A stretch of 64,000 bases of DNA from Guillardia theta CCMP2712 (Eukaryota > Cryptophyceae > Pyrenomonadales > Geminigeraceae), in NCBI RefSeq assembly GCF_000315625.1, contig NW_005434589.1:152865-216864 (forward strand), in the 5' to 3' direction. The translations under genes and the position numbers were made by a program. Shown one piece after another: positions 1-11,600 of the stretch (within the stretch, counting starts at the first letter, position 1; every line of letters starts with the position of its first letter). A model generated the notes under the pieces. It did not search any database. It had not been told where the DNA came from and saw nothing but the letters and a program-made list of their open reading frames with translations.

Positions 1-3000
1 CAACCTCTTGGGCCTTTTCCTCGCCGATTTCCCCATTCCCTTGTTGCAGATCAACTTGAATATCTGCGCTGTCCACTTTTGTATCTGCATCAGCCAACGA
101 CTTATGCCCCGGAGCAGGTTTTCTGAGCATCAGGTCGGAGCTCACAGAAACCATGGAGTTCTTGCGGGAGCCAGCGACCGACAGTTCCTTCTTCTTGAGG
201 CAAGGCTTCATGCAGTACATCACCAGCGCAATGATCTGCTCCAACAGCCCCACGCACAGCCCAGCAAAGAGAAGAGCCATGATCAAAGTGAACAACCCTT
301 GAATGTTGGAGAACGTCAGCTGAATGGAGCCCCCAGCTAACGAGCTGCACGACATGGTTGAGAGCCCCGGAATGTTGTTGTCTTCTATCGAAGCCAGCAG
401 TCCGATCTGCTTAATGTACTCGATCGCCTGACTGAAACCCTGATAGTCCGTGCTGTTCCGATGAAACACCAGGCCGTACCCGAAAGGATTGAAAATGTTG
501 CCAGCTGTCACAACAGAACCAGAGATTGCATACCACTTGTTGTTGTTGGGGTTTTGACATTTCTTTGCAGAGTCTCGGGTAGGGCAAACACAAGATTCCT
601 GGTCTATTTTTGTCCGATCGGTGCAATATCCCCCCTGCAAGTCGATTGAGCATTTATGGAAGAAGATGAATAATGAGCAACTCTTACACCATCCCCGCAC
701 ATTCCCGATGAATACAGTCGGTTCATGTAGTAGAGAACTGTGGGTTCGTCGAAAAAGGTTGCTGTGGCCTGCAAGTATGAAAATCAATTCCTATGAAACA
801 ATCTCAAATCATCCTTCGACCTTGCCCGTATAGACTGAAAACAAGCAATCCTGATAATTACATCGGTCAAACTTCACTCGATACAGTCACGACAACAACC
901 TCGATGGTGCTGTTTGTTATGATATTGAAGTTTGACTGGCCTGTACCAATAAGGTCTGATTTTTTCACATCAAGCCAGCTCTGCATAGATGGGTTCAAGG
1001 TTGAAATGCAAATTGAGTTTTTCTGACACAACACATAATCAGAATGTTTTCCTATACGACGGTGGTGAAAGGATCACCTTACCTTGTTGTAATAAAAGGA
1101 AGCAGGGTCAACGAAGTCATCGAATTGAGTAACTTTCGTTTGCATGGGGATCGTGAACAAGAAGGTAGCGAGGTTTCCGGTGTACATGGAGACGAGGATG
1201 AGAGCGAACAGCAACTGGAAGGAAACCACGAGTCTTCCAGCGTTGGTCGTGGGCGCCTTGTCCCCAGCCCCCAAGAGCAGAGTGAAGGACCTGACAGATA
1301 GGGCTTAGTGTGCGAAACAAGAGGGGAGGGGAGGGCTCAGTGGGAGTATTTCCCACCAGTAGATCGCATCGTACGACTGCGAAATAAGGTTCCAGATAAT
1401 CTTCACGATCCTCTCGCACAATCCCAGCTGTAAATCTTCAATCGCTGGCGAACCCCAAAGATCCTTCGGCAGGTTTCAGTTTGCTGCGACAGAGAGATTG
1501 ATCATCAAGACCTGGTTTGTTCCGTACCCTTCTGTCCACATGAATAAAACCCCACAAAGTATGATTTCGATCACTGAGCATCACACAATTCAGGGTGAGA
1601 AGTTTGATCTGGAAGAAAACAATCATTGTTCCTACCGACAAGGAACCAAAGTAGCCAGTCAAATGGATCAAACGCTGCCATAAAGGAAGGATTCGACTTG
1701 ATCAAAGTCAGGAGACATGAGAATAAGATTCTTTCAAGAACCTTTGACTCTAGAACTGCCATCACAAATCCGCTCTCCATGAACGGTTGTGTCAATCGAT
1801 AAGTCTTCGTGCTGTGCAACCATGATCAGAATAGTCTTTCAAAGATAGTACCATGAATGACTCTCACATATCTGATGTGATCTTAACTGGCCCAACAACC
1901 ATACACCTGTAGCCAAAGCTCACACAAGTTCATTCAAGAACCATGACAATCAACCTGTCTTCAGCGCCGCACATATCTGCAATGCTGCCAAAATATCCAG
2001 GTGCTGTCATTGGCCTTGATTACTTTCTGATACTGTTATTTGACATCGTTACACTCACTTCCAGAGAACAAGTTCAGAGACTCGTTCTTTGTAGGCGTGT
2101 TGCAGTACTCTGACACTCGGTCAATGAAGGAAAATAGAACATGCTGACCATCACTCTGAGAATTATAAAGCTGGACGTTGCACGGGTAGTAGTACTTGAA
2201 AGAGACTCCCATCTTTGAACTTGCGGTCAATCATGTATAGGGGAACAGACTTCATCTTACGGTGGTTGACAGTGCGCCGAGCATGTCGATGCTGGTTCCT
2301 ACATGTCAGCAGCGTAGACACAGAGGGCACAAGGCCAGCAACACCTCAGCCCAGAAAGTTTTCCGTTCCCGGGTGTTCTTGTTTGATTCAGGTTCCCAGG
2401 ATCCTGGTCAGCAGGATTTGTGCTGTTAGCAAAGTAGTCTTGAATCGAGACGAAGGGAGGATCCTGCTCAGCTTGTCAGCTAATGTCCTTTCGCCATGCA
2501 GCATCACATGGTAAATGATTGCAGAGTACGTGTAGCCATCAAAGCTCGCCAGAGGCTTCTGTGTCGAAGGATCATAGAAAACTTTCGCCGAATCGAGATG
2601 AGGCTTCCTGCATGCCCAAGTCACTCGCTTCAAGTCTGAGAATTGCCGATCAGCTACTTTTGCGAAGCAGCTTGGTTCTTCATTACAAACTCTTTCATGG
2701 AAGTCATATACTCCTTGAATTTCGTGATCTGACGTTTGTTCATCTTGCTAACTCCAGCATCAACTTCTTGCAGCAATTGATTCACGTCCAAGTCAACCGC
2801 GTTGCCCTCAAGCTGCTTCGAAACGAACGGGGAAAGACTGCGGAGCGATCGGAGGTCGGTTTGGTTGTCTGCGTTGATTCTGCTAGACGGTGATTGAAGA
2901 CGAGGAGAAGGGAGCACATGATCGTTCGGATGCGCCTGCTCGCTCGCTCTCCCTCCCACAATCGCCACGGCCAACACCAGGACCGAACGCAGCGGCATGG

Positions 3001-3010
3001 CAGTCGGCAT
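1..3010 (-). CDS. ionotropic glutamate receptor-like channel, 3' end off the window
   Basis: Ligand-gated cation channel of the plasma membrane (family knowledge). Well-supported exons on the minus strand are 1357-1427 (possibly extending to 1463), 1083-1290, 688-768 and 634 to the left edge; their frames join exactly. They encode the pore loop (YWSFTLLLGAG), the M3 helix with the family signature variant SMYTGNLATFLF in place of SYTANLAAFLT, the second ligand-binding lobe (FGYGLVFHRNS) and the last helix M4 near 240-290, then a charged cytoplasmic tail. Upstream pieces include an S1-lobe-like segment (RVTWACRKPHL...FDGYTYSAI, about 2490-2640), a segment at 2036-2230 and an M1-like segment near 1620-1680 (DWLLWFLVG). 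A signal-peptide ORF at 2654-3010 is probably exon 1 and could join the S1 exon through a 44-nt intron. M1 is interrupted by a 4-nt frame break. Channel identity is fairly sure; the 5' exon structure is not. Confidence 0.68.
2654..3010 (-). CDS. signal-peptide ORF, likely first exon of the receptor
   Basis: The ORF opens with MPTAMPLRSVLVLAVAIVGG, a typical cleavable signal peptide, followed by a polar 95-residue stretch with no recognised domain, and ends at a TAG. It lies directly upstream of the glutamate-receptor S1-like segment but in a different frame. A 44-nt GT...AG segment starting after AACAAAC would bring both into one frame and place a CNEEPSC motif just before the S1 lobe, so I favour exon 1 of the receptor. 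The alternative is a separate secreted protein of 118 residues. The ATG at 3010 is the first in frame. Confidence 0.5.
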   Translation of the reverse strand: MPTAMPLRSVLVLAVAIVGGRASEQAHPNDHVLPSPRLQSPSSRINADNQTDLRSLRSLSPFVSKQLEGNAVDLDVNQLLQEVDAGVSKMNKRQITKFKEYMTSMKEFVMKNQAASQK

Positions 3011-3981
3011 GGGGAAGAAAGTGGCACAAAAGGCCTGCAGGAGACGTCGGAAAGCGGGGTGGAAGATGGGAGATTGAGGGGTCCCGAATCAAATCAAGAG
3101 GGGGTAGGGGGTATACATAGATGGGGGTAGGGGTGTCAGGATATATTCGGAGAATTGGCTTGTAGAAACATGAAGATAGACCTGGGGTAGGGGTGGTGTA
3201 GCCCCTACCTACCAGATATCGGGGTACTGCGAGTGACAAATTGGGGGTGGTCTGAATGGAATTTTTGTGCATTGAGGAGGGTGGGGGGTCCTTTGTCAGT
3301 AAGGTTGGGAGTGTTCCAATGAAAGGTGGGGTGGGGTGGTCAGTAACTTTCAATTCAACGGGATGCGACCAAGGAAAAATTCATGAGGAGAAGAGGACGG
3401 GAGGAAGGAAGGTGGAGAGGAGAGGAGGGACTGAGGGACTTGGAGAGAGGGAGATCAGAGGGGGGGGCAAGATGACGAGTAGGAAGGGGATCAAAAGACA
3501 AAGAGGTTGAGCCGAAAGAATGTAACTTGTAGAATCGAATATCCGATGAGATTGGAGATTTTGAAAAAATCAATGATGAAACGACTCGAAAATTCAAGAA
3601 AGGGTGAATGATGCATGCATGATAGTTCTTCAGTCAAAATTTGTTATTTCTGTGAAACTTTCTTTTATTTTAGAGATATCAAAGACATTCGAATGAATGA
3701 ATGAACATCTCGGAATGGCTAGATGGATGTACAATGCATACTGCACAAATTTCTTCCACTCCGCATCTGAAAGTAGTTTTCAAAATTTTGATAGACTTTC
3801 GATGTCATGAAACGATTTGACACTCTGCTGTTGTACAGATGCTGTCAGTGTACAGGAACAACCACCTTTGTTGGTTGAGATGACAAGAACTTTTGCGCAA
3901 TTCGAAACCTCGCCAGGACTAGAACTACAGGCAACGAGCAAGACTGTACCTGCATGGATGAGCAGAGGTCGATGATTTTGT
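3011..3981. other. intergenic, polypurine on + strand
   Basis: No convincing gene. From about 3030 to 3520 the plus strand is strongly purine-rich (runs of GGGG and GAGGA), which produces long but low-complexity ORFs on both strands. The remainder (3520-3980) is A/T-richer, ordinary intergenic sequence between the divergent receptor and armadillo-repeat genes. Confidence 0.6.
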
Positions 3982-6900
3982 ATGCAGACAAGATGTCTTG
4001 GTGTTGATCAGATGTGTCTTTCAGGTCAGCGACTCAGAAGCAAGGTCATCAGGACACTTGCAGATGACTCCTCCGACGAGGACGATGGCCCGAGGTTCTC
4101 CTCCAGCGACCGCCCCTCGTCCTCCATCGTCGCGTCGGGTCACCCGCCCAGCAGCTCTCTGTGGTTTGCCGCTATTCAGAATCGGAGTCAACCTGCCCTG
4201 AGATCCTCCTTGCGATCAAGGAGAGTCGACAACCTCAGCTCGTCTTGCTCACAGCCTGAAACCAAAGTGAAGGCTGGTCACGATGAGAGCGGCACTGCTT
4301 CTCCCGATACCAAGGTGCCATCAAGACTTGAGAGACTGAGTAGCCTCCGCAATCGAGCTGCAACAGTGTCTCATGAATCGGTTTCCAACACGATAGAGCC
4401 AGATGGTGGGCGGAATGCAGAATCTTGGAGGCTTCAGACATTCGCCGAAGCCATGGGAAGCGATGGAGCTGGCTACGTCTTGCAGCAGCAAATGGTTACA
4501 CACCTTTACGAGTTTTGTTGTTGCGATTTCACTGAACCTTTCACTAGGTGAAGGTTCCTATCCAAGCAAGGCATCCGTTGCTTGCTCACGAAATTCGCGG
4601 TACACTGAAACGATCTCCTGATCACCTAACTGCAACGAATGTCGTGAAGTTACGTAGAGGAATTGTTCTCACAAACAACCAAGTTTCAAATGTTCGTCAC
4701 TTAGTCGGAATTGGACCCCGGGCAATCATCATAGTGGATGACAAAAAGGTTTCACCTCGATGCGATCTACTACAAATAGCAGACGAAATGAGGATACCTA
4801 TCTTTACAATGTCCTCCCGATATGCCTCTAAATTGAAATCAGATCATGTCGTGGTGATTTGTTATGACCCCGCTGAAAATTGTTCAAGTGCAAGCTCCAC
4901 AAGGCATGAAAAGATGCCCCGACAACATGACGTCACAGCTTTGCCGCAAGCCGGGCGTGCGGAGGTTCATCTTGGCGACGATTCAGGTCTGCTGTCCATT
5001 GGCTTGAAGACCTGCGATCTGACTGAATGACAGATGATGATGACTTGCTGCTTCCGGCTGCAAGTTTGGCTCATGCTGGGGTTAGAGTGTCTGCTGAGGG
5101 TGGCGAAGCATCACAAGGCCTGACCTCTGTCAATGAAACTTCCCATCTCGTTCAACAAACGATCCTCAACGATACTCTGGAACCCAGCTTGCTTGAAAAC
5201 AGCCATGCCGTTTCACATGGCTTTCCAATCTTCACCAAACTTTGTAATGGCTCTGAGCAAAAGGAGGACACTCCTGAGGAGGAGAGTGCTTTTATCATGG
5301 GACTGGTCAAGTCGCTCCTTCAGGAAGACCCCCATACTCTTGCTGGATATCTCGAAAAGGCAGACGAGATCTGGAAAAATCAGGAGACAAAGTTGTTATG
5401 GCATCGTGCGATATTGGAGATGAAAGATTTGCTCTTGGAACAAATGAAATCTGAAGTCTTGAGTACAAGGCGAGAATTTGTGACTCGGCTGAGAAATCTG
5501 TGCAGAATTGATGATAATATAATCGTCAAGGAAGTACTGGAAGACTTGTGCTGCAACTCAAACGTCTTTCTTTTCTTGTTGACCATTATACAAGAGACGA
5601 TCTCTGACGAGACGTTTCATTACAAGAAGATGCAGATCGACGCAGCAGCTTGTCTAAGGCAACTTGCTCTTTACACCAAACAGCGTAGAATTCATCTGAA
5701 GGAGACTCCTGAAATCCTGCAGAAAGCAGCAGAAGTACTAGGCAAGGATGGGGACTTTGAATTCAAGCAGAGGCTTGTTGCTTTCGTGGCGAACTTGTCG
5801 ATCGATGACCCGGGAATACGTGAGGTGATGGTGAGGAATAGCGACCTCTTGAACAGCATGAAGGATCTCTTGGAGCATGCAGACCAGAGCGCAATCAATG
5901 AGAATGTGCTTGCAGTCTTCTTCAACCTCTCGATGGATGTCCAACAAACCCAACGGATCTTGAAATTCATCCCCATGCAGCGACTGATCGATGTCCTACT
6001 CAATGGCAGCCCGAAAGCCAAGTACCGGGCAGCAGGGCTGCTGAAGAATCTACTCAAGAACATCGAGCTGCATGACGTTCTCAGTCGCACAGAGAGCATC
6101 CGAGAGGCTGTCGCTCATGCGATGGCGCGAGGTGACGATGAGACTCGGCAGCGAGCGACATCCGTGCTCAAGACGTTGGAGGGGACCTTGAGGAGGAGTG
6201 CAGCAAGCCAAGAAGAGGATCATGGCGCCGTGCAGTCCGCTAGCACGAGGCTGCTCAAAGTTGGGATCTTGCAGGGCACCGTTGCAGGTAGTGCAGAGGA
6301 GGCGGGAGAAGCTTCAGGTACATCTCTCCCCTCCTCCTCTCCCTTCCTCCCTCCCCTTCCCTCATCCTCCCCTTTCCTCTCCCGCTCTCCCGCTCTCGTC
6401 TGCCTCATGGCGTGATTTGATCGGCAGGCCACGTCAACGTCATGTTGTGCCGGGTGGGTCAGGAGCCGCAGGTCTTCCATACGGCCCGAGTGAGAGCTCA
6501 GGACGGCAGGTGGGTTTGGAACGAGGAGCTGATGCTGATGGTGGAGGAGGAGCGAGCGGATCAGGTTGAGCTCAAGATGAGCTGCCGAGTAGAGAAGCCG
6601 TCGGGGATGGAGATCGGAGACGCGGAGCCGATACCCCTCAGCTACATCCTCTCCTTGCAAGACTTGTGCCTCACCTGCCCCGCCTACTCCCGACGTGACG
6701 ACAACTTAGTGGTGATGCGGATGGAAGTCACTCTTTCCCTCCTCGACCAGGGCCAGCCCTCGCACGTTGCAGCTCCTCCTCTTCCTCGCTCCGAGGACCA
6801 GCAGCCCTCCAACGTGCCCTGCTCGGAGCAGCTGAACCTGCTGTCCTACGAGTGGAAGCGAAGTCTCATCGCCAACTCAGACTGTCAGAAGCTCATCGCC

Positions 6901-7380
6901 CAGACTTGTGCCGTGGCCGCGTCGCTCGACGAGAACAGCCACCTGCAGATGCCGGAGAAGTGGACGATGTACAGCAAGCTGCTGGCGCTGGTGCTGGACA
7001 TGTGCTCTCACGACCCCAAGAACACGGAATACCTTCTTGCCCATGACAAGTTCCTCCAGCAACTCATCAGCCTCCTGCAACCTCTGCAACCCTCGGCTCC
7101 CCCTACGAGCAGCAGCAGCAGCAGCAGTTGCAGCAGCAGCAGTTGCGGTAGCAGCAGGGCGCAGAGGAAGGCCGAGAGAGCCAACGAGACCAGATGTCGC
7201 AAGCTTGCAACAAACTTGCTTGCCATGTGCGCCGCCAAGACGGAGAATCGAGCCCGAGTGATGGGCGTGTTTGAGATGTTGCGCGCAAAAACCTGGTATA
7301 AGGCCAAGGCAGAAGAAGCGAAAGAGTTTGCGAATTATGACAGTGAAGAGAGAGAAAGTATAGTTGAAGCTATGAATTAA
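3982..7380 (+). CDS. armadillo-repeat protein with C-terminal C2-like domain
   Basis: Four exons fit one frame: 3982-4494, 4548-4986, 5034-6317 and 6428-7380, giving 1,062 residues. Introns are 53, 47 and 110 nt. Order: a serine-rich, probably disordered N-terminus; a compact region at about residues 172-318 containing AIIIVDD and VVVICYD strands that I cannot assign; an alpha-helical armadillo/HEAT-type solenoid at about 440-720 (repeating units such as ENVLAVFFNLS and KYRAAGLLKNLLKN); a C2-like beta-domain at about 750-850 (VMLCRVGQ...WVWNEELMLMV); and a helical tail broken by a serine tract from an AGC repeat. ARM solenoids bind proteins and C2 domains usually bind membranes, so a scaffold role is inferred. 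The start is uncertain: an acceptor-like TTTCAG lies just before 4026, so an upstream first exon is possible. Confidence 0.7.
7108..7160 (+). repeat. AGC trinucleotide tract
   Basis: Near-uninterrupted AGC repeats, coding for a polyserine stretch in the last exon of the armadillo-repeat gene. Such tracts expand and contract easily. Confidence 0.85.
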
Positions 7381-7385
7381 ATAAA
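7380..7385 (+). terminator. AATAAA polyadenylation-type hexamer
   Basis: AATAAA overlaps the TAA stop of the armadillo-repeat gene, so the 3' UTR would be short. Assigned by sequence only. Confidence 0.4.
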
Positions 7386-7620
7386 CAACAGCAGATCTGT
7401 TTGTGCAATTCATGGTGAATGTGAATGCTGATTAAGCGAGGAATAGCGAGGCGAGGCAGGTAGAAAGAATTACAGGAGAGAAGGGATCACAAGGCCAGGA
7501 GGGAGCAAGGAAGGAAGGAATCACAAGAAACAAACGTTGCTTTCTTTTCTTGCGATGAGGTATCTCATCGGATTTCGGGAAGGTGACCATACTTCTGCCG
7601 TATTGCTGCATCGCGGTCAG

Positions 7621-7892
7621 CTACTTGGCTCCCCCCCTCGCGCTACCTCGTTGTCCTGCCTCGTACTCCTCGTCGGTCAACACGCCCTGCTTGTGATGCA
7701 GCTTGACCTGCTCGAGCTCAGCTTTTCGCTGCACGTAGTCGCCTTCTATGCTCTTAGCATACTTGAGGGACGGTGACCTAGTTGCTCATCAGGAACAAGC
7801 ACCATCTCCGTCTCTCCTTACCAGATGTAGCCAGCAGAGAGCATGCCAGCACACGCTGCGATGAAGTATTGCAGGGAACTATTCCTGTACAT
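7621..7892 (-). CDS. small two-exon membrane protein with SHOCT-like tail
   Basis: This gene is too fragmented to appear as one ORF. Exon 1 (7822-7892) begins with ATG and encodes a short hydrophobic segment (YFIAACAGMLSAGYIW) ending in a strong donor GTAAGG. A 44-nt intron ends in AACTAG, and exon 2 (7621-7777) continues in frame to TAG; total 75 residues. The C-terminal half is charged and helical (KAELEQVKLHHKQGVLTDEEYEAG), resembling the SHOCT pattern of short bacterial and organellar membrane proteins, in which a helix is followed by G-V/I-L/I-T-x-E-E-Y/F. I infer a single-pass membrane protein, possibly mitochondrial; the function is unknown. The frame closes exactly, with hydrophobic and charged halves in the expected order. 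Confidence 0.6.
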
Positions 7893-7899
7893 CCTGATC

Positions 7900-8165
7900 C
7901 CAACTCAACAATACTGAGCGATCCCCTTTCATCGCCCTCTCCTCTCTCCTTAACCCCCCCACCACCTCTCTCCTCCGCATTTCTTCGCATCCCTCCCTCC
8001 TTTTCCCCCTCATCCCTCTCCTCCTGTCTCTCCTCATCCCTCCTCTCCTCCTCTCTCTCTCCTCCTCTCCTCTCTTCTTCTCCTCTCCTCTTCTCTCCCT
8101 CCCCTCCCTTCTTATCCCCCCTCCCCCGGTGTCCCCGCATGGCGCGATGTAACAAATAAAGCCTC
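7900..8165 (+). repeat. pyrimidine-rich low-complexity tract
   Basis: About 250 bases of CT-rich sequence (TCCTC, CTCTCC units) on the plus strand. Long ORFs here on either strand are compositional artefacts. Confidence 0.8.
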
Positions 8166-8231
8166 GTTGCCTGATAACTAAAATCCATGAGGGGAGCCGT
8201 TGATCCCTGTCAAGGACGAGAGCGATGCGAG

Positions 8232-8570
8232 AGAACGAGTTGGGGAGGGGAGGGGAGGGGAGGGGAGGTGGAGGGGAGGGGAGGGAGGGAGGGAGGGGAG
8301 GGAGGGAGGGAGGGAGGGAGGGAGGGAGGGAGGGAGGGAGGGAGGGAGGGAGGGAGGGAGGGAGGGAGGGAGGGAGGGAGGGAGGGAGGGAGGGAGGGAG
8401 GGANNNNNNNNNNNNNNNNNNNNNNNNNNNNNNNNNNNNNNNNNNNNNNNNNNNNNNNNNNNNNNNNNNNNNNNNNNNNNNNNNNNNNNNNNNNNNNNNN
8501 NNNGGGAGGGAGGGAAGCAGGGAGGGAAGCAGGGAGGGAAGCAGGGAGGGAGGGGGCAGGGGAAGCAGGG
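8232..8570 (+). repeat. GGGA/GGAGG microsatellite interrupted by the gap
   Basis: Tandem GGGA units from about 8232 to 8403 and again from 8504 to about 8570, where GGGAAGCA variants appear. The tract is purine on one strand and pyrimidine on the other, and can form G-quadruplex or triplex structures. Its true length is unknown because the assembly broke inside it. Confidence 0.95.
8404..8503. other. assembly gap, 100 N
   Basis: Exactly 100 N, the usual placeholder for a gap of unknown size. It lies in the GGGA tract downstream of the giant gene's stop codon, so it does not interrupt a coding model. Confidence 1.
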
Positions 8571-8665
8571 AAGGAGCGTGTGTGCGAACTGCACAGTGGG
8601 ATCTGATAGAGCATTCAACATGTTTATTCCTTCACTTGTCTTAGCTTCTCGCTCTTTCTTCATCT

Positions 8666-11600
8666 TCACTGGTAGGCTGGGCAGCTGTCGGCAAACATGG
8701 CGATCACGCACAGTCGGCCGTCCCCGTGCACCTGAGAGAAGTTGGCGACTAGCGGGGACGAGGAGATCCTCACGATCCTCCGCGCGTTCATCGCCACCGC
8801 CTGATGCAGGCTGCCTCCCATCATCCGCACATACGACACCAGCTCCTCCTCTGTCCTCAGGCTTCCCACCGCCAGCCTTACCCCACCTGCAGCACGTTGG
8901 CCTGCACCAGCCGCCGCTCCGTCCTCCTCAAGCACCCGACGCCTTCCCCGCACTCCCACACCGACCCGCGTCCTCCCCACGCCTGCGCAGCCACCTGGGC
9001 TGCTCCTCGCACGGAGAGGAGGTCCGGGTTGATGGCGAAGAGAGCCTGCCAGTTGGTCCCGTAGAGCCGCGCGACGTCCTGCAGCGTCTCCCCATCCATG
9101 ACCCAGTGCTCGCAGAAGAGGACGCGGACGACGAGCCTGCGCTCGTCTCTCGTCACTCCGTCGACCTTGAGCTCCAGCACCAGCGTCTCCTTCCCTTCCA
9201 CCATCGGCACCCACGTCACGTTGACCTCGGAGGAGTTGCCAGGGCCCGGGAGCATGGGAGACTTGCCCAAGGGCTCGAAGGAGGGGGGCGAGGAGAGCAG
9301 GGAGGGCACGAGCTCGACGGAGGACCCCTGCGTCAGAGCGAAGCGAAGGAGGAGGGAGAGCTTCTCCCCTGCCTTGACCACAAGCACGTCCCCCCACTCG
9401 GGCGTGGGCGAGAGAAAGTGATTGACAGGCGGCCGATGCCCCACGGCGACGGTTGAGAGGGCTGGGCAGACGCACACAGCCTTCTCCTTGCCCGCGATGA
9501 CTGCGCCCGCATCGTCGTAGAGCTGGAGGATCGCATCCAACCTGCATCCTTCTGCCCAGCTGTCGCTCACAGCGTCCCATACCACACAAACCACCCCGCT
9601 CCTGCTGGGATCCTGCTGGAGCTGGCTTGGGACGGAGAAGACAAGGTCGACCGTCACCCCCAAGGCGTTGACGCGATCGGCGAGGGAGGCGTCGGGCCAG
9701 GAGGAGACGGCGAGGCTGACGGCGCGGGAGAGGAGGAGAAAGTCTCCGGTGTAGGAGGGCCTGGACTCCAAGAGGCTGACGGCGACCGATCGGCCTGCCG
9801 CTATCTGAAGGACGGGGTCCGAGACAGCAGCGGGAGCGAGGGAGAGGGTCACCGGTTGGTCGGGCATGGAAAGATCCAGCGGGCCTGCTAGAAGCGCGTC
9901 CACACTGACAACCTGCTGCTGCATGGCGACCCGCGAGAGGAGGAGGCGATCGAAGCCTGAGGTGAGGGCGAACTGCATGGCGAAGGAGGCGATGAAGTCC
10001 GCAGCCAACATCTCGTTGGTCCACCACTTGCGCGCGAGGGAGGAGGCGCTAGAGGGGTCGAGGCTGAGCGAGGAGACGCTGACGGCGATGTGATTCGCCA
10101 AGACCAGCAGCTGCTTCAGCTGCGTCACGCTCATCTCCTGCACGCCCAGCTGTTTCATCGTGTACAAGAGCGACTCGAAGGACTGGACGCAAAGTGTAAC
10201 GTCGCTGGGGTCGAGCTGGACTGGAGGCTGAGTCAGCAGCGTCAGGACTTGAAGGGTGTGTAGGATCGAGTCTTGCGAGGGCTGCTGGGCCTGATAGAGT
10301 TGCTGCATGACGGGGAAGAGGAGGGAAAAGAGCTCCTGGCGCAGCGTCAAGTTTTGACTGCCCAAGTTCGACTGCACAGCCAAAACTCCAGCCCACAACA
10401 TGTCGGATCTCCCGGTCTCTTCAACTCTCGCCTTGAGTGCGAGCAAGTTCTCGTGGCCGATGGATCGCGATGGGACTTGAAAGGAGGGCAGGACGACTCG
10501 AGTTGTCGCCCCTGCCTCATCCACCACGTTGACGGTCACGTTGAGCATCCCGCTGGGAAGAATGATTTCCTGCTCGCTCCTCTTCACTCCCAGGGAGAAG
10601 TACCGCCCGCTCGTCACTTCCAGCTCGTACGAGTAGCTCAGCCCTGCCGCCAGTCCTCCCTCGAACCCTTCGCATCGCAGAGCAGCGTTGAACGGCAGAC
10701 TCTCTGCCTGGAGGAGGACAAGCCGACAAGACCCGCCAGGAGGCTGGGGGACGACCTTGAGCTTGCACCAGCTAGCGGGATGAGCGTGAGGTTGGGATAC
10801 GGCGATGACGCTGCTTCCTTCCACCTTGCCCAGCTCGACCCCAGCAACCGCCAGCGCTGCGCCCTGACGCTCGAGTGAGTTCGTGGAGGGGTAGGGGAAG
10901 GTGTCATTGAACGTCCAGGAAATCAGCTGGAGGGCAGCTGGGAACGAGCTGGAGGCGTTGGCGAGGAGGTCGATGCCGCCCTGTACCTCCTCGAAGCAAT
11001 CGACCTCGCTGAACTTCTGGAAGATTCGGATGGTCGACAAAGTCACGGCGCTGCCTCCCACCACGAGGTCTGAAGTCGCTACGGCGAACTCCATGGACGA
11101 CGAGACGATGACGCGGAAGGAGTAGACCTTGCCTGCCTCCAAAGTCGCTGCATCGACACTCATGCTAACGCCATCGGTCAGCATGAGCATGCTCCCGTCC
11201 GAGAGCCTGCAAGGATCTGCACCAGTCAAGCACTGCCAGCTGTACCCGAGAGCTCCGGCCGAGTTGGAGTGCAAGACAACCGCCTCCAAGACGACTTGTT
11301 CAGTCGGCGAGACCATCCGGTTGCCGCCCTGCAACTTCACCAACATGGGCTCCAGTCTCGTGGGAGCATGCGCGTCGATCTCGATGACCGCAGAGGGGTC
11401 AATCTTGGGTGTCAACCTCACTCTGACTCCGTTGGTCGCGCTAGTTCGCAGCCGGTAGGCTGTCTCTCCGCTGATCAGCAAGGGCGTCTGATCGCTCAGC
11501 TCGTACCACTCGTACTGCATGGTGGCGTTGGGCGCCGACATGCCTGACACATCCAACGTCAGCCACAGACAAGCACGCGGGCCGCAAGTCTTACCTAGCG

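Noticed and set aside
2883-3353. Proline-rich ORF upstream of the receptor gene
   Set aside because: Translation of a polypurine/polypyrimidine tract.
8200-9456. 418-residue plus-strand ORF through the repeat and gap
   Set aside because: Built from GGGA repeat, N characters and the antisense of the giant gene; no domain.
8666-10027. 453-residue minus-strand ORF overlapping the 3' end of the giant gene
   Set aside because: Arg/Gly-rich composition and a different frame from the domain-bearing one; only its last 60 residues are likely used, as the final exon piece.
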